From assembly GCA_937916085.1 (NCBI GenBank), contig CALGGO010000035.1, positions 1-64,000 on the forward strand: DNA of 64,000 nucleotides, written 5' to 3'. Of the stretch, positions 57,903-64,000 are shown in pieces. The notes under the pieces are model-generated. The model did not search any database. It was not told the origin of the DNA and was given only the letters and a program-made list of their open reading frames with translations. The first letter of the stretch is position 1; each line of letters starts with the position of its first letter. The position numbers and the translations under genes are program-made. This stretch comes from an uncultured Prevotellaceae bacterium (GTDB lineage: Bacteria; Bacteroidota; Bacteroidia; Bacteroidales; Muribaculaceae).

Positions 57903-59825
57903 ATGGCGAGCAGCATCAGCAAGTGGCGCATCGAGGACAGCGCCGAAATGTACAACATCAATGGTTGGGGCCTCAAGTACTTCTCAATCAATGACAAGGG
58001 GCACATGACAGTGACCCCTAAGCAAACCTACGCGGGCGTGGACCTGGTAGAAGTGATGGACGAGTTGCGACAGCGCAACATCAGCGCGCCGGTGCTGCTG
58101 CGCTTTCCCGATATCCTCGATAACCGCATCGAGAAGATTTCGAGCTGCTTCAAGAAGGCCGCTAAGGAATATGAGTATCAGGCGCAGAACTTCATCATCT
58201 ATCCCATCAAGGTGAACCAGATGGAGCCTGTGGTTCAGGAAATTGTGAGCCACGGCAAGAAGTTCAACATCGGTCTGGAGGCCGGCTCCAAGCCCGAGCT
58301 CCATGCCGTGCTGGCGATGAACATGGGCAAGATTTCGGAGAACTCGCTCATCATCTGCAATGGCTATAAAGACGAGAACTACATCGAGTTGGCATTGCTG
58401 GCGCAGAAGATGGGCCGCCGCATCTTCCTCGTGGTGGAAAAACTTAACGAGCTGAAACTCATAACTTCCATTGCTAAGCGGTTGAACATAAGGCCAAACG
58501 TTGGCATCCGCATCAAGCTCTCGAGCAGCGGCAGCGGCAAGTGGGAAGAGAGTGGTGGCGACCGCAGCAAGTTTGGCCTCAACACCAGCGAGTTGCAGGA
58601 GGCGATGGAGTTCATGCAGGAGAACAAGATGGTTGACTGCTTGAAACTTATCCATTTCCACATAGGCAGCCAGGTGACAAAGATACGCCGCATCAAGAAC
58701 GCGCTGCGCGAGGCGTGCCAATTCTATGTGCAGCTCTCGCAGTTGGGCTTTGACATCGACTTCATCGACATAGGCGGCGGTCTGGGCGTAGATTACGACG
58801 GCACCCGCAACAGCGCCAGCGAGAACAGCATGAACTACAGCATCCAGGAGTATGTCAACGACTCGGTATATCAGCTTGTTGACGCTTGCAACAAGAACGG
58901 CATCAAGCACCCGAATATCATCACCGAGAGCGGGCGCAGCCTCACGGCACACCACTCGGTGCTTGTGCTCGAAGTGCTGGAGACGGCGAGTCTGCCTCAA
59001 TGGGACGACGACAACGACCTGCTGCGCGATGATGAGGACGAGCTGGTGCGTGACCTCTACGAAATCTACGACAAAATCAACAAGGCGCGACTGCTTGAGG
59101 ACTGGCACGACGCTTTGCAAATACGCGAGGAGGCCCTCGACCGCTTTAGTCTCGGGTTCCTTGACCTGCGCACTCGAGCACTGGTTGAGAAACTCTTCTG
59201 GAGCGTGGCACGCGAGGTAAACATGATTGCCAGCGACATGAAGCACGCCCCCGAGGAGCTGCGCAGCGTGGCACGCATGCTGCCCGAGAAATACTTCTGC
59301 AACTTCTCACTCTTCCAGTCGCTGCCCGACTCGTGGGCGATTGACCAGGTGTTCCCCGTAGTGCCGCTGGGCCGTCTCAACGAGCGTCCCGACCGTTTCG
59401 CCACCATCCAGGACATCACCTGCGACAGCGACGGCAAGATAGGCAACTTTATCTCCAACCAGGGCTTCTCGCACTACCTTCCTGTGCATCAGCTCAAGGA
59501 AGGCGAGCATTACTACTTGGGAGTTTTCCTCGTGGGAGCCTATCAGGAAATACTCGGTGACCTGCACAACCTCTTTGGCGACACCAATGCCGTTCACATC
59601 GACGTGTATAAGGACCATTACGAGATAGATCAGGTGATTGACGGTGAGACCGTTGCCGAGGTGCTCGACTATGTGCAGTTCAGCCCCAAAGAGCTGGTGC
59701 GTAACGTCGAGGCTTGGGTTGCCGATTCCATCCGCACCAAGAAAATCACAGCCGAAGAAGGCAACGAGTTCGTGCGCAACTACCGCTCAGGGCTTTACGG
59801 CTACACCTATTTGGAAAAAGAATAA
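57903..59825 (+). CDS. speA: Biosynthetic arginine decarboxylase
   Basis: A 640-residue PLP enzyme that makes agmatine from arginine for polyamine synthesis. The cofactor Lys is in NFIIYPIKVNQME; GSGKWEESGGDRSKFGL, IDIGGGLGVDYDGT and FSLFQSLPDSWAIDQVFP are family motifs. The start MASSISKWRIEDS matches known Bacteroides proteins; two earlier in-frame starts (57846 ATG and 57819 TTG) would add an extension that overlaps the promoter, and are disfavoured. The leader could carry regulation. A repeat element follows the stop codon. Confidence 0.94.
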   Translation: MASSISKWRIEDSAEMYNINGWGLKYFSINDKGHMTVTPKQTYAGVDLVEVMDELRQRNISAPVLLRFPDILDNRIEKISSCFKKAAKEYEYQAQNFIIYPIKVNQMEPVVQEIVSHGKKFNIGLEAGSKPELHAVLAMNMGKISENSLIICNGYKDENYIELALLAQKMGRRIFLVVEKLNELKLITSIAKRLNIRPNVGIRIKLSSSGSGKWEESGGDRSKFGLNTSELQEAMEFMQENKMVDCLKLIHFHIGSQVTKIRRIKNALREACQFYVQLSQLGFDIDFIDIGGGLGVDYDGTRNSASENSMNYSIQEYVNDSVYQLVDACNKNGIKHPNIITESGRSLTAHHSVLVLEVLETASLPQWDDDNDLLRDDEDELVRDLYEIYDKINKARLLEDWHDALQIREEALDRFSLGFLDLRTRALVEKLFWSVAREVNMIASDMKHAPEELRSVARMLPEKYFCNFSLFQSLPDSWAIDQVFPVVPLGRLNERPDRFATIQDITCDSDGKIGNFISNQGFSHYLPVHQLKEGEHYYLGVFLVGAYQEILGDLHNLFGDTNAVHIDVYKDHYEIDQVIDGETVAEVLDYVQFSPKELVRNVEAWVADSIRTKKITAEEGNEFVRNYRSGLYGYTYLEKE

Positions 59826-59945
59826 CTAACGAGCTGACAAGTCACGAGCTAACAAGCAAACAAGACAATAGATATTATTTCGTTATCAGTTTCAGGTGTC
59901 TATATACTGTTGTTTCGTCAGTTTGCAAGCTTGAAAACTCAAATA
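59826..59945. repeat. 3'-UTR repeat element after speA
   Basis: The left arm has CTAACGAGCTGACAAG and GAGCTAACAAGCAAACAAG, matching the arms after pth, radA and fba. The right arm (GTTTCGTCAGTTTGCAAGCTTG) is a weaker reverse complement. Confidence 0.65.
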
Positions 59946-59990
59946 TACAAGAAATAAATAATAAACACATTATATTTTAAATCTATTGCT

Positions 59991-59998
59991 TATCTTTG
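59991..59998 (+). promoter_or_regulatory. -7 box of the GYF/DUF2752 operon
   Basis: TATCTTTG, exact TAnnTTTG, 26 bases before the start codon at 60024. The -33 element is not clear. Confidence 0.55.
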
Positions 59999-60023
59999 CA
60001 ATAGTTATTAAAAAAGCAGAACA

Positions 60024-60635
60024 ATGAAGCGTTATTGGATAAATTTCAGAGGTAAGCAATCTGGCCCTCTCTCGATGGAGGAGCTCAGGAATATGGGTGT
60101 TGACAAGACAGCTTACGTGTGGCATAGTGGTCTTGACGACTGGGTAAAAATCACTAAGGTTCCCGAGTTGAACGAGATGCTCGAGAATGTGGCTGCTGGC
60201 GTGGAGAATGCCACTTCGCAGGTGACAGAATTGCCACAAGGCGACGACACGGTAAATGATGTTCCCGAGTTGCCACCCAATTATTATGGTCAGCCAACTA
60301 ACGCCATGGGCACTGCACCTCAGCAGGGAGGCTATAACCCACAGTATGCCAGTGGCGGTAACGGCTATGCGGCTCAAGCGGCAGCTGAAACTCCCGAATG
60401 CCCTCCCACCAATATGGTGTGGGCGATAATCTCCACCATCTGCTGTTGCTGGCCTTTAGGTATTTTGGGTATCTTCTTTGCCTACAAAACTAAGAAGCAT
60501 TACAGAGAAGGTAACTATCAGAAGGCTGCGAGATTCAGCGAATATGGTGCCTGGTCAATCATCTTGTCGATAGTCTTGGGCATTATGTCAACGCCTTTGG
60601 CTTGTTCGCGTTATTTCATTCAAGCTCTTGGTTGA
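60024..60635 (+). CDS. GYF-like and CD225/dispanin-like membrane protein
   Basis: A 203-residue protein. The first ~50 residues (YWINFRGKQSGPLSMEELRNMGVDKTAYVWHSGLDDWVKI) are a GYF_2 domain of the kind that binds Pro-rich peptides. A Gln/Gly/Asn/Pro-rich linker is followed by a CD225/dispanin-like pair of helices (NMVWAIISTICCCWPLGILGIFFAYKTKKHYREGNYQKA and YGAWSIILSIVLGI). It shares the bases TGATG with the following DUF2752 gene, so the two are cotranslated. Function unknown. Confidence 0.85.
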   Translation: MKRYWINFRGKQSGPLSMEELRNMGVDKTAYVWHSGLDDWVKITKVPELNEMLENVAAGVENATSQVTELPQGDDTVNDVPELPPNYYGQPTNAMGTAPQQGGYNPQYASGGNGYAAQAAAETPECPPTNMVWAIISTICCCWPLGILGIFFAYKTKKHYREGNYQKAARFSEYGAWSIILSIVLGIMSTPLACSRYFIQALG

Positions 60636-61015
60636 TGAGCAAAAGTCGCGCGGTCAAGATTTGGCTTTTTGTATTGGTGCTTGTGGTGGCGGCGTTTTTT
60701 TACTTCAGTATAAATCCTTCCACCAGCAAGTATGTGCCGCGATGCGTATTTCTCACTATCACAGGCTATAAATGTCCTGGCTGTGGATGTCAGCGTGCCG
60801 TTCACTCGCTGCTTCACGGCAATTTCCTTGACGCGGTGCGTTACAACGCTTTCTTCCTTGTCGCAATACCGATAATTGCACTTTATCTCTTGAACGACTA
60901 CACCAACCTCATCCCCAGCAAGGTGGGCGAGGTGATTACTCACCACTACACAATAGCCGTTATTGGCATTATAGTGGTGTTGTGGTGGGTGCTGAGAAAT
61001 GTGCTAGATTGGTAA
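60635..61015 (+). CDS. DUF2752 family membrane protein
   Basis: A 126-residue protein starting at 60635 (MSKSRAVKIWLFVLV; the earlier start at 60602 lies inside the previous gene). The DUF2752 signature GYKCPGCGCQRAVHSLLHGNFLDAVRYNAFF is intact, with CPGCG likely binding metal or forming disulfides at the membrane face. Three hydrophobic helices. DUF2752 next to GYF/CD225 proteins is a common pairing in Bacteroidetes. Role unknown. Confidence 0.88.
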   Translation: MSKSRAVKIWLFVLVLVVAAFFYFSINPSTSKYVPRCVFLTITGYKCPGCGCQRAVHSLLHGNFLDAVRYNAFFLVAIPIIALYLLNDYTNLIPSKVGEVITHHYTIAVIGIIVVLWWVLRNVLDW

Positions 61016-61082
61016 AAAAACTAAGTGTTAAGTCATAAGTTTTAAATGTAAAGTCTTTTCTTCGAAAATTTGATGCGCAGCC

Positions 61083-61180
61083 ACTTATCACTTAACACTT
61101 GACACCTAACACTTAACACTTGACACTTAACACTTGACACTTAACACTTGACACTTAACACTTAACACTTAACACTTAAA
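61083..61180. repeat. Fourteen in-phase heptamers (ACTTAAC / ACTTGAC) ending before a start codon
   Basis: ACTTATC, ACTTAAC, ACTTGAC, ACCTAAC and so on, alternating ACTTAAC and ACTTGAC and ending with three ACTTAAC and one ACTTAAA, in strict 7-bp register from 61083 to 61180. The GTG start codon of the glycosyltransferase is at 61185. Confidence 0.93.
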
Positions 61181-61184
61181 AATT

Positions 61185-61913
61185 GTGCTTTTTTCTATCA
61201 TTACAGTTACTTACAATGCCGGCAAGGTGCTGAGCGCCACGCTCGAGAGTGTGAAAGAGCAGTCGTGCGGCGATTTCGAGTATCTCGTCATAGACGGCGC
61301 TTCGACCGACGACACCCTCTCGCTTGTGGAGCAGTGGGCGATACCAGGCACTATGGTGTGGAGCGAACCCGACAAGGGACTGTATGACGCTATGAACAAG
61401 GCTATCGACAGGGCAAAAGGCCAATACCTTATTTTTCTCAATGCCGGCGATGCCTTTGCAAGCCACGATACTCTTGAGCGCATTGCCATGAAATCACAAA
61501 ACCTCCCCGACGTGATATATGGTCAGACGCAACTCGTTGATGCCACAGGAAAAGTAGTGGGCATGCGGCACCTCACCGCTCCACCACAACTTACATGGCA
61601 AAGTTTCAAGGACGGTATGCTGGTGTGTCACCAGGCATTTGTCGCCAGGCGCGAGTTGTGTCCGCATTACGACATGGATTACCGCTTCAGTGCCGACTAT
61701 GACTGGTGCATAAAGGTGTTAAAGAACAGTGACCGATGTGCCTATGTGGGCGATGAGCCCATCATATCCTACCTTAGCGAGGGGCTTACTACCGAAAACC
61801 ACAAGAAATCGCTGCGAGAGCGCTACCGCATCATGTGCCATTATTATGGCACTGTTCCCACTTTGCTGCGCCATGTGAAGTTTGCCTGCCGCCACCTTAT
61901 GCGCAAATTTTGA
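61185..61913 (+). CDS. Glycosyltransferase family 2
   Basis: A 242-residue GT2 enzyme. It starts with a GTG (MLFSIITVTYNAGKVLSATLESV), which fits the family N-terminus. DFEYLVIDGASTDDTLSLVEQW and FLNAGDAF are the nucleotide-sugar binding DxD-type region, and RFSADYDWCIKVLK the acceptor side. Membrane segments are absent. Its acceptor is unknown and no polysaccharide cluster surrounds it. The heptamer array ends four bases before the start. Confidence 0.9.
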   Translation: MLFSIITVTYNAGKVLSATLESVKEQSCGDFEYLVIDGASTDDTLSLVEQWAIPGTMVWSEPDKGLYDAMNKAIDRAKGQYLIFLNAGDAFASHDTLERIAMKSQNLPDVIYGQTQLVDATGKVVGMRHLTAPPQLTWQSFKDGMLVCHQAFVARRELCPHYDMDYRFSADYDWCIKVLKNSDRCAYVGDEPIISYLSEGLTTENHKKSLRERYRIMCHYYGTVPTLLRHVKFACRHLMRKF

Positions 61914-62050
61914 TAATGATTTGAAACATTGTGCTTTGTTGAAATTTTTTGCTATCTGGTTGAAAAAATGCGTGTAGTGATTAATAATTGACTATTTTTG
62001 TCGTTTATTAGATAACAAATCAATTTTCCGCCTTTATTTCTCACACTCTT

Positions 62051-62803
62051 ATGAACACGATTTTAAATAGCTTTGACCATATAGGGCTTGACGAGATGAG
62101 CGCTGTCAAGCTAATGAATCGTGTTGATACTAAGTTTGTCACAACGATGCCACGGCTTATTCAGCTCTTGAAAATGGCTCAAGGCGACTATTTCGTGCAG
62201 GAGATAGATGGCAAGCGCAGCAGCGACTATACCACGCTCTATTACGACACGCCGGCACTCGATATGTATATTACCCATCACAACGGGTGCTTGGGCAGGC
62301 AGAAGGTGAGGGTGAGACGATATGTTGACTCTGATCTCACCTTCCTAGAGGTGAAGAACAAGAACAACCATCGCCGCACCCGCAAGAAACGTATCGCCGT
62401 CAACGATTTCAGCATTGAGAGTGAGGAGGAACGCCAGTTTTTGGAAAAGCTGTGTTGGTATGACGTTGATTCCTTAAAGCCTGCTTTGCGCAACTGGTTC
62501 AACCGCATTACACTGGTCAACAAGGGTAAGACCGAGCGTGTGACCATCGACACCGATTTGCGCTACCATAACATGGTGACGGGAATAGATAAGGCACTGA
62601 ATCAGGCTGTGATTATAGAGCTTAAACGCGATGGCAATGTGCCGTCACCGCTGCTGTCGATGCTACGTGACCTTCGCATCCAGCCTCACGGATTCAGCAA
62701 ATACTGCATTGGCACAGCATTGACCAACCCCGAAGTGAAGAAGAACCGGCTGAAAGAGAAAATATATTATGTGAATCATCTCATAAAGAACGATACATAT
62801 TAA
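62051..62803 (+). CDS. VTC-domain protein (polyphosphate polymerase-like)
   Basis: A 250-residue protein with the VTC/CYTH tunnel-fold pattern: MNRVDTKFVT, YYDTPALDMYITHHNG, RQKVRVRRYVDSDLTFLEVKNKNN, KGKTERVTIDTDLRYHN and VIIELKRDGN, whose alternating Arg/Lys/Glu line the tunnel. In yeast, VTC4 makes polyphosphate; the bacterial proteins' product is not settled. It is first in an operon with DUF4956 and DUF2490 proteins. A TATTTTTG box at 61993-62000 may be its -7 element. Confidence 0.87.
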   Translation: MNTILNSFDHIGLDEMSAVKLMNRVDTKFVTTMPRLIQLLKMAQGDYFVQEIDGKRSSDYTTLYYDTPALDMYITHHNGCLGRQKVRVRRYVDSDLTFLEVKNKNNHRRTRKKRIAVNDFSIESEEERQFLEKLCWYDVDSLKPALRNWFNRITLVNKGKTERVTIDTDLRYHNMVTGIDKALNQAVIIELKRDGNVPSPLLSMLRDLRIQPHGFSKYCIGTALTNPEVKKNRLKEKIYYVNHLIKNDTY

Positions 62804-62832
62804 CGAAATAATAACAAAAAAATATCATAACT

Positions 62833-63501
62833 ATGAATCAAGAACTTGTCATGGGCTTTCTTACGCCCCAATATTTGCAGATGCTGATTAGATTCGCCAT
62901 CAGCATCGTTGTAAGCTGGATAATCATTGACCAGCTATATTACCGCAAGAGCAAACGGCGTGACTTTTATTTCACCTTTATGCTCATCAGCGTGTCGATT
63001 TTCTTCCTCGTGTTCTTCATGATTTTTGTGCTCGAGGACATGAAGGGCAAGGCGGGTATTGGACTGGGAATAGGTCTTTTTGGTATCTTCAGCATTATGC
63101 GCTACCGCACCGACACTATGCCAGTGCGAGAAATGACCTATCTGTTCATCATCATCTCACTTGCCGTGGTCAATGCTCTTGCGTCGTCGATGAGGGTTGA
63201 AGAGCTGATAATCACTAACTTGATAGTTGTCATAGCCATTGTTGTGTGTGAGTGGAGGCTGAAGACCAATAGTGTGAAGCTCATACAATATGACAAAATC
63301 GACCTCATTACTCCTGACAAGCGCGAGGAGCTGATTGCCGACCTGAAAAAACGCACAGGGCTCGACATCGTGAAGGTGGAAGTAGGTGCCATCGATATGC
63401 TGCGCGACATGACGGTGCTCAGGGTTCACTACCACAATACCGACAAGGGCAGCAACAGTGTTGACAGAATGATGAAAATACCAAAAGAAGAAATGAAATG
63501 A
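62833..63501 (+). CDS. DUF4956 family membrane protein
   Basis: A 222-residue protein with four hydrophobic segments (MLIRFAISIVVSWIIIDQLYY, FMLISVSIFFLVFFMIFVL, GIGLGIGLFGIFSIMRYRTD, LFIIISLAVVNALA) and a cytoplasmic C-terminal domain (LIADLKKRTGLDIVKVEVGAIDMLRDM). DUF4956 proteins travel with VTC-domain proteins and are thought to act with them at the membrane. It overlaps the next gene by four bases (ATGA). Confidence 0.88.
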   Translation: MNQELVMGFLTPQYLQMLIRFAISIVVSWIIIDQLYYRKSKRRDFYFTFMLISVSIFFLVFFMIFVLEDMKGKAGIGLGIGLFGIFSIMRYRTDTMPVREMTYLFIIISLAVVNALASSMRVEELIITNLIVVIAIVVCEWRLKTNSVKLIQYDKIDLITPDKREELIADLKKRTGLDIVKVEVGAIDMLRDMTVLRVHYHNTDKGSNSVDRMMKIPKEEMK

Positions 63502-64000
63502 GTAATTTAGTGAGATATGCTTTCGCTGCACTTGTGGCGATAGCCGTGTCGATACCTGCAAAAGCCGAATGGGAACCCACTGGCGAGGAGTTTGCCGGCA
63601 AGTCGGGCAATGACTTCGGGCTGTGGATGGGTGTCGATGTCGAGAAGAAAATCAACAAGAAATGGAGTGTTGGCGCCGAATTTGAGTATCGTCTGAAAGA
63701 CAATATCGACGGTAGCTCATGGGGTGAGCCGGCACGATGGACACTGGGCATTGGCGCCGAGTATAAGGTTCTCAAATGGTTGAAGCTTGAAGCAGGCTAT
63801 AAATTCATGCGCGACCATTCATGTGCCGAATGGAATGTGGAGAAATATAGGGAAAGTCGCGGTTTCTGGGGAACAAAGCACCGCTTTTATTTCTCGGCTA
63901 CAGCCAGCTACAAATATCAAAATGTTAAGTTCTCGCTCCGTGAGCGCTGGCAATACACCTATCGCCCAGAGGTTGCTGATGTGACCTACGACTGGGAAGA
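63498..64000 (+). CDS. DUF2490-like outer-membrane protein (partial, runs off the window)
   Basis: The frame starts MSNLVRYAFAALVAIAVSIPAKAEWEP (signal peptide) at 63498 and stays open for 167 codons to the window end. FGLWMGVDVEKKINKKWSVGAEFEYRLKD and TLGIGAEYKVLKWLKLEAGYKFM are beta-barrel strands like those of DUF2490. It completes a VTC/DUF4956/DUF2490 operon, which in other Bacteroidetes also includes a CotH-like protein. Confidence 0.8.
   Translation, partial: MSNLVRYAFAALVAIAVSIPAKAEWEPTGEEFAGKSGNDFGLWMGVDVEKKINKKWSVGAEFEYRLKDNIDGSSWGEPARWTLGIGAEYKVLKWLKLEAGYKFMRDHSCAEWNVEKYRESRGFWGTKHRFYFSATASYKYQNVKFSLRERWQYTYRPEVADVTYDWE

Noticed and set aside
57984..59246. 420-codon minus-strand frame inside speA
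   Set aside because: Antisense shadow; speA is unmistakable on the plus strand.
61083..61180. CRISPR-like array
   Set aside because: The units are 7 bp with no spacers, and there are no cas genes in the window. The same holds for the 8- and 9-bp arrays.
1..64000. tRNA, rRNA or riboswitch
   Set aside because: No T-arm-like GGTTCGA sequence with a matching cloverleaf was seen in the gaps, and no known riboswitch core was recognised.

Overview
The window looks like a chromosomal segment of a gut-type Bacteroidales bacterium, probably near Muribaculaceae/Prevotella. This rests on promoters of the TTTG-N19-20-TAnnTTTG type, the absence of Shine-Dalgarno sites, secreted proteins with dockerin-like tails (DVDGDGxVT..DxTxIYNxLLG) or tails of the IYDLxGR...GIYIxxGKK type, and Bacteroidetes-typical families (DUF4954, DUF4286, fused SpeA leader-less start, class II aldolase, DUF6249 with an ECF sigma factor). 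The species assignment is inference. No ribosomal RNA, tRNA, CRISPR array, transposase or integrase was seen.

Layout. 1-2.0 kb: end of a secreted protein and two small secreted proteins. 2.1-5.3 kb: a large fused iron-sulfur/FAD oxidoreductase. 5.9-9.1 kb: a secreted C10 cysteine protease with dockerin tail, followed by 0.8 kb of hairpin-rich intergenic DNA. 9.9-12.6 kb: hutH-hutI histidine degradation. 12.9-14.9 kb: ECF sigma factor between two membrane proteins. 15.2-21.7 kb: housekeeping genes (holB, addB-like, rplY, pth, S4/Hsp15). 22-25.6 kb: a secreted protein whose 3' end and terminator are duplicated on the far side of a DUF4143 ATPase gene. 25.7-31.2 kb: DUF4954, a dockerin protein with duplicated domain, radA. 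31.5-33.0 kb: a macro-domain-like protein with an ADP-ribosylglycohydrolase. 33-41 kb: aminotransferase, decayed Bro-N gene, rRNA/tRNA methyltransferase, PP2C phosphatase, aldolase, lipoprotein. 41-47 kb: Pmp3/Fur pair, Gly/Asn/Arg-rich secreted protein, DUF4286, ruvC, PI-PLC-like lipoprotein, outer-membrane protein. 47.5-55.5 kb: deoxyribosyltransferase-like protein, the SRP (4.5S) RNA gene on the minus strand, phosphoesterase, TPR-like protein plus lipoprotein, a subtype-B tannase-like esterase, PIN toxin/antitoxin pair. 55.5-64 kb: aminotransferase, mtgA, speA, GYF/DUF2752 pair, glycosyltransferase, and a VTC/DUF4956/DUF2490 operon running off the end.

The most unusual signal is between the genes. 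Many gaps contain strictly phased short tandem arrays of three periods: 7 bp (ACTTAAC-like, often running right up to the start codon), 8 bp (CTTGTCCT / ACAAGCNN / GGCAAACT-AGCGAGTA / TCGAGCAA, often starting right at a stop codon), and 9 bp (CTAGAnTTT, six arrays built on the normally rare CTAG tetranucleotide). In addition there is a dispersed ~65-bp hairpin element (AAAATGCTCACGCTC...GCATTTTT, four copies), a 3'-UTR inverted-repeat element found after pth, fba, speA and radA, and a cluster of hairpins with exactly 6-bp stems and 3-nt loops. These patterns can be read directly; their function is unknown.
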